Positions 44,900 to 56,906 of a stretch of 64,000 nt of DNA are shown in pieces; position 1 is the first letter of the stretch, and every line of letters begins with the position of its first letter. The stretch lies in the NCBI GenBank assembly GCA_031841125.1, contig CM063111.1, positions 55,055,535 through 55,119,534 on the forward strand, in the 5' to 3' direction. Under the pieces are notes generated by a model, which was given only the letters and a program-made list of their open reading frames with translations, did no database searches and was not told where the DNA came from. Source of the DNA: Acanthococcus lagerstroemiae. Its lineage: Eukaryota; Arthropoda; Insecta; Hemiptera; Eriococcidae. Both the position numbers and the translations under genes were made by a program.

Positions 44900-47800
44900 A
44901 GGGAGCGAGGGCAGAAGTTTGAATGTGGCAAAAGCTGTCGAATCGAAAGTGCTCGTAAAAGGCGAAACGAGACTGGAAAAATCGAAATTTCGAATCGCTT
45001 TTTCTTGAAGGTTCCTCGACGTATACTCCCGTAATTTTCCGCCTTTATTGTCGGTGTTTCAAGCTGCCTGTTTCTGGCCTACTCTTCAAGACTTGATTGA
45101 GACTTTCAAGATTGACGTAAGACTTGAAGACCTGTATAAGATTTCGTATGATCTTCCAGTGTTTACCTTCAACTTTCCTGTAGGCCTTCAATACTCTTTT
45201 GTATGATCGAGAATACTTGAGAGGTAATATTTCATAAATACAAACATGACCTTATAGAATCCTCAACCGAGTGTTTCATAGAACCGATGTCCGTTCTAAG
45301 GCAGTTTGTTTCCAAATTTTTCCTTAGTTTTTATAATGTAAGTATTGATTTTTGCTTCAAACAAATGTTTTTTTCTAAATTAATGTTTTTCTCATTTAAT
45401 AAAAAAACGTAATTTTAAATTAGAAAAGAGTAAAATAAAATAAAGACAACAAATATGTTTGTGGAAAAAAAAGTTGGCATATAATGGAAGCAATAAATTA
45501 CAAGATGATGAATTGCAAGCGGAGTGAGCCATAAATTGCGAGAAAAGCGAGCAAAAAATTTTGACTCAATTCAAATACTTCAATATTGAGGGTACTCGTT
45601 TCACTTTTAGCCAATTTGGTAATCCTGACCTCGGCAGGAAAATATTTCGGAAGTTATAAATACCGTTCCACAAACCGTGAATTTTCTTCTTCTTTCTTCT
45701 TCGCATCTAGAAATTCTCATTTACTGTTTTTGAATGGTGGAGAAAGGGATGGGAAGCTGATTCTACCTTTAAAAATGAAGACAACATTGTCATGAGGCCA
45801 AAAAATAAGCTATGTCAGTTTCCTTTTCTGAAAAGATATTAATCACTTTTCTATGTGTATAAATGCCATTCTTTCCTATAGATGTATATGCCACAATCTT
45901 GAGAAGTTGACTAAATGGATTAATAAGAGAGAGAAAAAAATGTAATTGTGGGATGGAAATGTCTTGCCTAATCACAGGTCCATATTTGAAACGAAAATTG
46001 AGAGAAAGTATCTCACCTTCCATTGCTTTCAGATTCAGGACATTAATTCACTGGTTTGGAAATTCCGTCGGGGAAAACGTAATACTTTCGCCAGTGGCAT
46101 TGTCCCATGTCTATAACTAGCTCAGAGTAGAGAGCTCGCATGAACTAGCGTTGTTCCTCTGTTGGGCCTAACGTATCTTCTGGGCACACTTACAATTCGA
46201 CATGACTTGTTTCCCTCGACTTCGGCTTTCCACACGTGCTAGATTCATTTTTTCTTCTTCTGTAAGAGGTTTACTTACCCACTCGCTGAACTAGCTGCTC
46301 AATTTTGAAGAACTAATAGTAATCATATGTTTCCAACAGCCCTTCGCTTTTGGCCATTGCGATCATTATAGTTTGAGATGGGCATCTCTTGAGAATTGGT
46401 ATAATGAATACTATTATATGGAAAACATTTTACGCAGATTACTGCGACAGGTCGCTCCTTGACTTGATGTTTAATATCAGAAACACTGAGGTCAAATTGA
46501 ACCCATCAGTCGATTGCTAAATAAACTGGCCTCGGTTCTGCTGCAAACCGTTTACAGCTGATGGAGCGATACCAGTGCCAATGGAGGTGTGTAGACACTA
46601 AATAGAGCTTGCCAGGCACAACCTCCTTTGCGGTTAGCTCGCTACCACCGGTATCCAAAGATTGACACTGGAGTTTAAGTATCACGACAGATGCTTACTC
46701 AACGTCTATAAATAACGTGGCTAGTAAGCAGCCGATCGTGCTACTTGATTGGCATAGAGAAGGCTACACTCTAACGCAAAAAACCGCGAGGAAAATTATG
46801 CCCAATTTGTTTGACCTCGAAAAAATTGCATTGATATGGAGATGGAAAGACGACAATGAAGAAAGAATAGAGGAGGCGAGGTAATGCAAACTAAAATCTT
46901 TGTATTTCTGCGCCACGCAGAGTCTTGTCCTCCTTCTTCGTCGTCTCCTCAAAAGAACTACAATAAAAGAACTGATAGAGGGCAATGCAAACTAAATTGT
47001 TCGTATTGCTACTCCACGTACTACCCAGAGATTCCTCTTCCTTAGAAGAAGAAGAAATCTTGGATCTGTCCTTGTACGTGTCGACAGAAATACGTGTGAA
47101 TCTGGAAAAATGTTCCTATATTTATGGTGATTTGGCTCAATCAGTTGACTCAATTTGGTTTTTCATGCGGGGTCGTACATACAAAATTCAAAATAGTGTG
47201 GCACAAAAAAAAAGAGAGAAATAGTACAAATGGTCTTTAGAAGCAAAAATTGTGCTGGATAACTCAAGAGCAAATCGGCCTTTGAATGATGGCTATCAAA
47301 ATTCTCTTGATGGTAGAACGTCCACCTCCCCGTGGTAAAGAAGAAATTCCATTATTCCTTCATTACGAACCGAAAACGAACAAATGGGAAAATAATGAAG
47401 CCAAGCTTTTCTGATACCATTCGTTATTTGATGTAGCTTTGGATTTGAACACCTTCTGATGAAATGAACGTATCTTTTGTTGATTAGAAAATATAACCAC
47501 TGAAGAGAAAGTTGATGAAATGGAAGTGAAGAAAAAGAAGCAAAAAAAAATGGGAAACGTAGCAAACAAATTAAAAGAAGAAAGAAGAAGAAAAATGTTT
47601 TCGGCTTATAATGTGCATAACACCTGCAGCAACCTTAAAGGTAAAACACAATCCAATTAATTTCTTCCTCGTTTTGGTCGCCGACTGTTTCTTCATTTTG
47701 ACGACTCTTTGAATTTTTTTTTCCTATGTTACATTATGCTTCTTTCCCAAGGCCTCATCTCCTGACATTTCATGGGCCATAAAATTATTTTACTTATGTC

Positions 47801-50800
47801 CCATTGTGCAATTTTTCTAGGGCCTCATCAGAGCCCTGCCACTTCTAAAGAATATCAGATTTTTTCATTAATCGAAAAAATGGATGAGGAGCATGTTTTC
47901 TCACAGTAGCTTGGCAATTACTGCTAATCAATGATACTGGGCTCACGAACTCAAAATTTCAACATTACTACAATACTACAATGAAACTCCGCAAGCAATG
48001 CAATTAACGTATCACAAATTCACAAAAATGTGACTTAGCACATTGATTTCGGAAGTCATTCGACATCTTAAAAAAAAAAACAAAAAAAAAAACGAATCCT
48101 TCAGTTATACTTCCAAAAACTTGAAATACATTACCACCATGTCACTTGGTGCGATATTGAAAAAACGGTTTTCTTACCTCAGGTTTTTTTACGTTTAAAA
48201 TTTGTCGAACCTTATAGGAGAACATAAAGGAAAATACATAATTTAGCGAACCCTAATTTGTTTCGGACAGTTCACCTTTTTTGTGTTTCTTAACCGAAAT
48301 CGAACTTTTTTGACACCGGAATGATCATTCTACCAACAAAATGAAAAATAAGAGTAAAATCTTAGGTATACCTGACACTTCAGTTTGCAATAAAAATTGA
48401 AGTGAACGGAAAGTACTAACCAAATGAGTAAATGGTACTCGTACTTTGACAACTCCATTCCGTATATTCTTTTTATACAACTTGACATCATCTTTTGTCT
48501 TAAGATAGTTATTTGGCACCATGAGCACAATTAAGTATAGTCACTACTACTTTGGTAAAGGCGGGATGCCCAAAGTGAGGAATTGTAACTCCATCTCGAA
48601 CATGTTCAAAATGCACTGCATAATCGAAATTGTCATTAATGTTTAGTCTCAGTTAAGAGTTTTGCATAGTAGCAAATTTTAGGCAGATGTATAAATTACA
48701 CGCTTACCAGTTAAATGATGAGAGGATCTTTTCGAAAAAGTTTCCCCATTCCTTTTAAACGCTGTCAGTATGTCTAAAATTTCGTAAGTTTCTGCAAAAC
48801 CACTAATCACCGTCATGCCTATCACGAATGTTCCTAACATCTCTGAACACCCATCCAAAAAAATTAAATTTATAGAAGAGGATGATTCGAATGACGAATT
48901 TCTGTCTGCCCTTATCAAAGATCTAGAGATGAGAGGAGTAATACCTTTCACCTATGTAAGCATCATTTTAAAAAAACACAGTCCGTCTTTTTACTGCTGT
49001 GAGTTTTACTTTCTATAAAAAAAAAAAAAACTACCCAAAAGAGTATCATTCCTGGTAATTAATCATGTAGATATGTATAAATTTTCTAGGGAAATAGTGC
49101 GATCGCGTATACTGAATGTATTTCCGTTTGAAAGTATTCAAAATTTGTACCCCTCTTCTCAAAACTCGATCTTTAATCCATATCCTCGATTTCAGGTACA
49201 AAATGAAACGCATTTGTACGTCATATGAAGCAATCTATTTCACATTTCATCGTCGGGGTTTATCCCGAATGCAACAAAACGAATAATTATGTAGTATAAA
49301 TTCTGTTGCCGGATGGTTGTACCCTTCTCGCTTAAAAACTGTTCTATGTCCGTTATGTTGATACAGAACAATGTGTACTGAAACAAAACGAAACCAACCA
49401 AAATATAAATAAAATAAAATAAATAAATCTTAAGTACTTTTTTGTTGCATTACATCCCATGCATATTAAAAATATGGGTAACAATAGTAGGCTTACAAAC
49501 ACCAGCAAAATCCACTATCGAAGTAATAATGTGAAAAATGTCTAATAAATCAAAAGTACCCAGCTACCAATGAGGTTGTTTATTAATTTTACCGTTTTAA
49601 TAATAATACGTGTGATAATCGTGGTATTACAGAGATAAAGGCATAACAAAAATTTCTTGGCCGTTTATATTTATATATATGACAAATAGAACAATAGTTA
49701 TAAACAATGAGTAAAATTTTGTTAATATCATATGAACTCATCACGGAGCTGTGTATGGAAATAAATATTCATTAATTACTTCTAGTCGGTCGCATAAGAG
49801 CGACATTTATATTTCAACTTCTTCTTCGCCTACGAGGAACATAATATTTTCAGTATCCATAGTTCGCTCGGAAATGATTACCATAAAGGGCTTGCTGTTG
49901 TCGATTTGCTCCACTATTCGTACAAAATTACTAGCGAAAAACTACACAAAGAGGTGAGAAGAAGTTTATGACTGTTGTAGTTATAACCATTTGAGAATCC
50001 AAATAAGAAGTATGATGCGAAACAACGAGTTGGTAGAATAACTATCCAGTACATGATACAGACAGCAGATCATCTCATAAGTGTCTGTGCAGCTACTTTT
50101 CAAAGTGTCCCATTTCAAAAATATTTGCATTTAGGGCCGATTTTTTTGTGATTTTTGAATTTCTTAAGGTGATTCATATTTATACCTGGATCCATATTGT
50201 TATCTCAATTTTCAATTTCACAAGAAATGCGGTAGTAGAGGAACTTACAAAGTTGGAAAAACATTTTTTTTTAATCCATAGAAAACTAGATTCTATGCTT
50301 CACCTTTTCCCACATGGCTCATTAAAATCGGATAATTTTGAGCGGTGTATAGAACCAAAGTTAAAAGTGCTGGAGAACTGTATTCTGCCAGTCCTGCTGT
50401 ATGGGGCCTAAACCTGGACTCTAGCGTGTCCCATATTTTACTTCTTGCTCGAATGTTTGCCTGAAACGGAATCCGACAGATAGCCGGGCTAGTCTGCTAT
50501 TTTAGTTAAAATAAATTAATATAAATTCTTTTACTGAATAAATTAGACTTAAAAATTTAAAATAGCGCGATGGTGGCCACTAAGACCATATTGGGGCTAT
50601 ACTCGCTCGTTGTCATACCCACACAAAAGTCGCTATGGCCCAGTCGGAGTTCCTCTCTGCGAATTTTGTGCTGCCGTGCCGTACCAAGTGTCCGTTTGGT
50701 TTTCGTTAAATTTTTTTTTCTTATTTTTCTTTTCTAAATCGACTGCCATAAGAAGGAATCAAGAAACAGATAATGAATCAATTTTTTTATTGTGCCGTAG

Positions 50801-50810
50801 ACTGTTTAAG
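44900..50810. other. Gene-poor AT-rich tract, nothing supported
   Basis: Frames are short (at most ~94 codons). A possible exon on the plus strand at 48815-48956 (IKFIEEDDSNDEFLSALIKD, followed by a GTAAGC donor) is acidic and coding-like, but no partner exon is found. Homopolymer runs occur at 48070, 49020. I see no repeat ends. Confidence 0.5.
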
Positions 50811-50814
50811 TTTC

Positions 50815-52194
50815 ATTGCCCTGAGCATGAGATTTATTTCTTGCGAGTGACAGGATCATCAAGTTCTTGGCGGATCTCTTTAGCTCTCTTGATTAAGCTT
50901 TCAGGAGATTTGCCCAATGCAGTAAGTTGATTCTTTACATTGTCTGGTAAGGTAGAGACCATATCAGAAGTTACCATAATGTCGCACTGTTCTTCCAGTA
51001 GACTTTCAGGAAGAGTTGGGGATAACTTAGGCTTTGCAAATTGTCTCCAGGTTACAACATTAGCTATTTATTGATAATAGCAAGCCAATGCTATATCAGG
51101 GAAGTTGGAAAGATCATGAGCTGGTGTCGTTTTTGCTAAGGCTTTCAGGTGGGGATGCAGCCCTTGATGGTTTCTAGCATCTTCTTCAAATTGCTTGATC
51201 AACTTTTCTGACTGATTAATGAATGACTGATGCATGCACAGAATTGGAGTGTTGTTCTTGACGTACAAGTACGTTTCTCGATAAAGGCGCATTTCGGCCC
51301 ATTCTGTGATCAGAAATATCTGTTTCAACAGGTCATTCAATTTTGCCGCATCTCTCATGTTCTCATCTACATAATACTCGATGGCAAATTTTAATACATG
51401 AGCCTTTAATTCCGGTACCTAATAGCTCCCAGAATTCAGTTATTACCTTAGCCGTGTTGGTCCCGTGAGTTGGCATGTTTACCACTGTCGACTGCTTAAG
51501 CATATAGCTTGCTGACGTCCCGATATGAAAGTATTAACGTGGTCGCCGAGATAAGTCTTACTCATATAGGCAATGAAAAAGTAAGTACTTCTCTCATGAT
51601 TTGTTTTAAGGTGACCTTAGGCGATTCAATATTCTTTTGAATTGCTGCGACGACAAAGTATGTACAAAACTGATTATTTTGGATTAGAGTGTTTTGAAGT
51701 ATCGGGAAGATACAACACAACATCGCAAAATAATATGAGATCAGTCTATCTTTCTTTCCTTGTTCCGTCATGTCAGCTGCCAGTATTAGGTCTTGATTTG
51801 AGTAAATGTTGTCCACAAACTACAATCTCGTTCAGATGTCCTTAAAGAGAGTTACCTTAAATCCAGTCTCTTGGGATAGTAGGTCCACACCGCCTTGTGC
51901 AGGGTGATCTGCTCATCGGGCCATATGTCTAGCATCTTACATCCTAGGATGTTTGGTAGCTGAACTAAGACATTCCTATAGTTAATGTCAAGAGATAACA
52001 TCCTAACGATTACGTCATTAATAAAATCCACAACTTCTGACGCTGTACCTAATTTTGTTGATAAGTTTTTTTTCTTTGTCGATCTCTTCAAGTTCGCTCA
52101 TGTAGTCTAGTTTCTTCAGTTGTTTTTCGAGTGTTTCTAACGTCGAAATTTCAGATAGCCCTGGTCCTCTTTTATGTCAGTATCGTATCGTCTT
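50815..52194 (-). pseudogene. Degenerate coding tract of a retroelement-like protein
   Basis: Reading the minus strand from about 52190 down, family-like residues appear in successive frames: LETLEKQLKKLDYMSELEEI, then SEVVDFINDVIVRMLSLDIN (52091-51852), WAEMRLYRETYLYVKNN (51358-51068) and SPESLIKRAKEIRQELDD (to about 50840). At least four stops or frame changes interrupt it. The first part continues the gag-like frame at 53060-53330 once the GC-rich insert is ignored. I cannot name the family of the rest. Confidence 0.4.
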
Positions 52195-52204
52195 ACCAAG
52201 TCCA

Positions 52205-52840
52205 CTATGTCTCAATTAGGGGCATACCTAGGATGAAGGCACACATCTTGGCATAGAGCCCAACATTGTCGTATCTCACTGGGTTGACGCGCAGGGTCTC
52301 GCCTAGTATGATGGGCACAGCGTTATCGACAAAACGTAGAGGGCCGCTCAGCGCATTCTGGACGGACCTGCTATTCACGGTATCGCCGATAAGAAATGGT
52401 TGTATTAGTGCAGGTTCGACAGGGGCGAGAGCGAGCTCTGGCACCCATATGACTTGCGTCCGGATCGGCACGCCCACTTGGAGTTGACACACGTTCAGTG
52501 TGACATTTACCGGTGCCAACATTCCGTCTGGCGTTGGCCTAGATATCGGCGAGCCGACCACAAATGACATGGCGGCTGGTACCCAGGCCACGCAGTCAGG
52601 GTTCTGTGTCACATGTTCCATCACGCCTCGGAGTAAGGATGGAGTGCCCATTGGATATATGGTTGTACCATCAGCGACCAGAGCTAGGGTAACCAACAGA
52701 GGGTGTACTGAGTGGTCACCCACGGTAGAAGAATCTAATGTGGTAGCGTCAGTAGGCGGTGAACCATCCGCAGTCGATGAAGCTTTAATTGCAAGGGTTA
52801 ATCGAGACGGTGGGCGGATGCCCACGCCGGTGGCTAATCG
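52205..52840 (-). pseudogene. Unidentified protein in the GC-rich insert
   Basis: The minus-strand frame runs about 206 codons and extends upstream, past one stop near 52880, to the end of the insert with an ATG at about 53026 (MAMHA). The product is rich in Val, Pro, Ala and Leu (VGDHSVHPLLVTLALVADG, VGVPIRTQVIWVPELALAPV). A shorter plus-strand frame (52500-53093) is also open. The 36-kb copy keeps both frames open over the shared part, so strand cannot be decided from that. No family recognised; a capsid or retroelement protein is possible. Confidence 0.3.
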
Positions 52841-53038
52841 TGTACCAGCGGCAACGCCCTGCCGCGGCTGGCATCACAACACCATGACCATCCGGCCAGG
52901 AGAAATGGGGGCTCGGGCCCGGCCCCAAAGCGTTCCCCTCGGTACTGATGCGATGCCCGAAAGGGTAGTTTCCGGTGCCGGGGGTGCGGTGTCTCAGCGG
53001 CCACTTTGGCATGCGTGCATCGCCATACGTCCCACAAC
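52213..53038. mobile_element. GC-rich insert with 18-bp target duplication
   Basis: An 826-bp GC-rich segment in an AT-rich gag-like gene. ACCAAGTCCACTATGTCT occurs on both sides (52195-52212 and 53039-53056), perfect over 18 bases. Removing the insert and one copy makes the minus-strand gag-like frame continuous (MVDIVDLVRRYDTDIK). The right end is shared with the copy at 36118-36272. An 18-bp duplication is typical of target-primed reverse transcription (LINE machinery). No poly(A) tail is seen on either strand. Confidence 0.8.
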
Positions 53039-53059
53039 ACCAAGTCCACTATGTCTACC

Positions 53060-53330
53060 ATGCGAGCGTAGTAGGATTCTTTTGGGTTTTTAGTCCTATT
53101 GTTTAGTTTTAGTTCTAGGGTTTCTTTTGTTTGTTCATGCTTGTCCAAAAATTTCTTTTTTAATTCCCCGTACGTTCCTATAAGTATTTCATTTCGTTGT
53201 TAGTTCTATGTAATAAGCTAGAGCGTCGTCTTTCAAGTATGCCGCTAATAAAATTTATTTTCCTTCTTCCGGGAACCTATTAATTTTTACCGCTGTTACG
53301 AATTTAATAAAAAACATTCATACATTTTGG
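53060..53330 (-). pseudogene. Gag-like fragment
   Basis: INRFPEEGK, LLAAYLKDDALAYYIEL and KKFLDKHEQTKETLELKLNN resemble the central domain of LTR-retrotransposon gag (LL--LKG-A--YY--L). Stops and a frame change break it. The LTR at 53642-53946 and its primer-binding site lie upstream on the same strand, in the right order. Confidence 0.55.
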
Positions 53331-53641
53331 TTTTCTGATCCGGGAAAGGCGCCGGGGTGCAATGTTGTTGATTTGCCTCTGGTGTTAAAAGCAGAGCCAG
53401 GATCGTTGACGGACGACAACGCTCAGATTCCAAATTTTTCGCGGTGTGCGGATCAAAACACTTTCATGAAATTTGAAATGTGCAAAAACTTTTATCCGTT
53501 CGACCACCACAAAATGTTCGTACACAGATTTCCGTTGGCGTTAGTTTCTGAAAAGCGTTGTTCGGGAGGGCGATTCCTCCAAAATTCAGATCCGAAATAG
53601 TGGTTCTTACAGAATTACGTTATTTTGTATCGGGCGCCAAT

Positions 53642-53946
53642 TGTATCGCGCGGAAATGTTGCGACAATACTAAAAAAGATACCGGAAAAAAAAAAACGTT
53701 AATATTGTACGAGATTTTTTTCGAATTTCTAACACATTAATTTGGTAAACGGTATGGCTACTTCGTGCTTCGATGACCCATGACAACCGACAGACAGCCC
53801 AGTGTATCGGTGGTCAGAACGTTGACATCGTCGTAGGAAAATTCTGCTGACTCGTCATAATTTAGAGTTCCTGAAGGCATGGGGTCTTAATTTTTAATAG
53901 GTCACAATGGTTGGTATATTGAAATATACCGATTTCGGTGTGTACA
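53642..53946 (-). repeat. LTR of the family found at 9807-12158
   Basis: 305 bp, TGTACACACCGAAATCGGTA ... GCGCGATACA on the minus strand, followed by ATTGGCGCCCG at 53631-53641. It is diverged from the 11840-12158 LTR yet alignable end to end. Confidence 0.8.
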
Positions 53947-53949
53947 ATA

Positions 53950-55670
53950 CCATAAAACAAACCCATCTCGTTTTTGCCAGCGTTGCTTGCTTCAATGGTG
54001 CTTTGAACTCTCGAAAATCTGAACGCGCGTTTTCCCAACATTTTGATTTTTGCATCTACTGCTTTCTTCCTGAGCACTGCAGTCCTGCCGTCTGTATTTG
54101 ACTGACCCGATGCTCAACCGCCGCTCGCTTCCATCCCCGTTTCTCCGACGAACGAGTCATCTGAAGGCTCCAACATTTACATTTATACAACAGAACTGAG
54201 TGAGCATAGCACTTTAGCGTACTCATGCGAAGATTCTTGCTGAGATCGCGCCTGCAGAACAGGTTTTTCATTCTCAGGAAGGTCGGGTCACTTTGGCTTA
54301 GCCTAATCTAGAATGGATCTTTTTTTTTCGATACACATGAATCATCTAAAGCTGTGCCTACATATTTCATCGAGGAGGCGTGTTTGATTTCCAGAAGTAG
54401 TACCGTCGGGAATATGAAAATAGAGTAGCACGTAGCGAGATAGCGGCTAGCAGATCTAATTATTTGTCACGAATATTCGGTTACGTGCAGAAAATGAAAT
54501 GCCATCTCCAGTCAAAGCAGGGGAGGACAACTACATAAAGCTTTCTTTTGCAATGATAATCCGACAACAGTACCTCTGCAGGCGTACTTCAAATTTCTGT
54601 AACACTGCGACTAACGGATACTTGGGAAATACTTCTGCTCTAGCCAACGCTCGTTTTTCCTTCGTAAGCTCGCCTGGCCGCATAGTGCAGCCAGTCCTCC
54701 GCAGTCACCCCGCACCACACCCGAAAATCAGTTAATGGCTTTTTAATGAACTTCCTGGATTAAAGTATTTCTTCATTCGGCCGCGAATACCTCAGTTCGA
54801 GGAAAAATGGCTTCGCCGCTTCCCTTCTGTAATTATTCGGGCAAAACCCATTAAGACAAAAAAATTCTTGCATAGTCAGCAGCGCTGCGGAAACCGCTAT
54901 TGGCCTCGTTCGGCTCGGACTGGCGCGAACTTTAATAAAAAGAAAATATTAATTTTTATCGTCTTCGCGGCTGAGTCGTTGAAGCTCGTTACCCAGATCG
55001 ATGCCGAGAGTTCTTCGTCTTCCCGACGAAACGGTTCGTTGTTATAGTTTCGCAGCACTCGGCTCTCAGTGCTACGAATTGGAAGAACTTCGTCGAAACA
55101 AAGGCTGAAATAACTTTCGGTACGTTAATTCCAACTTGTAAGAGCGAACGTGGGAGGATGAAAAAAACCTGTATACAAGGTTACCGTAGTCTGTAAATAG
55201 ATTTAATTGCCCCTTAAGAGAGAAAATTCCTATTTTTTATCTCTTCGCGGTGCTCGATTCATTCGGACGTGAAGTCGCGATCAAGCGGCTGCGAATTTAT
55301 TTTTAATCGGCCTGGGCTGTTTGCTAGTAACGATTCTGTAACAATAATTATCACATCCGAACGTAAACTAAAAATTAAAAAATCAGACGCCATTAAGTAT
55401 GCGTGTAAGATTTCTGTTGCTGCTATTTAATTTTTCAGTTTTTAAAGAGTATGCTGAGAGATAACCATGAGGAAGTACGTATACGTGAAGGTGCTTCGTT
55501 TAATCTCTATGAGGTAAAGTACCGTAAGTGGATCAGTGACTCTTTTATGAACTTTCCAAAAAGCCGGATACGAATGAACTAACCATATGATGGCGCCGGC
55601 TCCCTGTTCCTTTTCACACATGTGTGTACTATGGAACGAAGGCGTAAAATGGTTTCCGTCATGAAGTTAG
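53950..55670. other. No gene recognised
   Basis: Frames of up to 78 codons without motifs. No ends or repeats noted. Confidence 0.45.
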
Positions 55671-55846
55671 GTAGGGGCAGTTGGTGTATTGTGACACAAA
55701 AAAATTCAAAAAATTTTCTGAATTTTCTCGTTATTGTTAGTATCATTTACTCTTTACCAGCTGAGAGGATACACTTACAGCTACAAAAAGAGACCTGGAA
55801 AGGCACGATTGGTTTACCCGTTCTCGAGCTATAGCACTTGAAAAAA

Positions 55847-55965
55847 CAGTGGGTCACAATACACCAACACTTTCTCGTGGTGTATTGTGACACATGATAG
55901 AAAAATGATGTTGTATTGTGACACATGATAGAAAAATTATGTTGCATTGTGACACATAATGAAAC
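55847..55965. repeat. Subterminal 33-bp repeats of pogo-like element 2
   Basis: GT(A/G)TTGTGACACATGATAGA units begin near 55877, 55911 and 55943, with one inverted GGTCACAATACACC at 55853. The TIR itself contains GTGTATTGTGACACA, so these are extra copies of its inner half and may be transposase contacts. Confidence 0.8.
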
Positions 55966-56040
55966 AATAATGAGGAAAACGAATCTAAGTTTAAACAGCA
56001 TTTATTCCATAAATTTAGGTTACTATCTATGTGAAACAAG

Positions 56041-56247
56041 TTACCACATATTTTGGAAGATTTGATTTAAATTTATGTCAAACGAATAGATTCTATTCTG
56101 ACGTAATGTTTTTAAACCTCCTTGTAAGGGTACAACTTTTGTGAGACTTCTTTTCTTTTCTATCCAAGCAACATCTGGAATCTGTGGAAATATGTATTGA
56201 TTAGTGCCAACTGTTTTCCTCATGAATGTGATTTGGTAAGCATCTCC
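56041..56247 (-). pseudogene. Pogo-like transposase 2, C-terminal end (part 2)
   Basis: GDAYQITFMRKTVGTNQYIF then PQIPDVAWIEKKRSLTKVV: the family's D--Y-V-FMR----YVFP-IPD-A tail. It continues the frame that stops at 62781, on the far side of the inserted 6.5-kb element, and ends at a stop at 56041. Confidence 0.75.
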
Positions 56248-56252
56248 ATCAT

Positions 56253-56597
56253 TGTCGTGAGGATGAATTTTAGCTGTGTCGTGGGTAGTGGACGCTGGCC
56301 AAAGACGGGCCGCAGCGTGAGCGACGAGGGCCGATAGAACGAGCTCGATATTCGAAAGTAAGATCGGCGATTGTCCGGAGCCTATTGTTTTTATTCTGGC
56401 AATTCTTGGAATGGTCGAAAATAGATTGACGGGTGAGGTACCGTGCGGTTCTCCTGTATAGGTGCGGTATTGTTTTATTCGAGTACTTCTCGGAATGATC
56501 AAAAATAGATTGATGGTTGACTAAATGATGCCGATTAGAATGGCGTAAAAGAAAGAAGCCTTCGGAATGTGTAGAAGGTGATTTTCGCCTTACGACA
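56253..56597 (+). repeat. Left LTR-like copy (345 bp, internally deleted)
   Basis: TGTCGTGAGG ... CCTTACGACA; short inverted tips TGTCGT/ACGACA as in LTRs. Deleted between CGATAGAACGAGC and CGATATTCGAAAG relative to the right copy. Confidence 0.85.
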
Positions 56598-56898
56598 TAT
56601 AACCCCCATTTTCTTTAGACACCATGACCAAATCTGCACGATACACACACAATCCTCTTTCGTGGTCTCCGACCCACTTAACGATTTTTTCAAAGTAATT
56701 CACCCGACATCACAAGCAGCCTGTGACGGAATAAACAATCTTTGCTATTTACAGACGACAATAGACGCAACTGACATATCCCCCCTTTGTTTACGGAACA
56801 TTTTTCAAAAAACTAGCATGGATAAATTAGACTCGACATGCTCCTTCGAATGCCAAATGGCACCAACACACACAATCATTCGACATATAGGAACTAAC
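56598..56898 (+). pseudogene. Env-like ectodomain fragment, part 1
   Basis: A Cys-rich plus-strand frame (eight or so Cys within ~110 codons) that is open up to the inserted hAT-like transposon. It continues at 60166. It looks like the outer part of a membrane glycoprotein by cysteine density and by the membrane segment found in part 2. Family not identified. Confidence 0.4.
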
Positions 56899-56906
56899 CA
56901 CTACAT

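Noticed and set aside
53373..53740. Plus-strand frames of 60-75 codons
   Set aside because: They run across LTR and leader antisense to the gag direction.
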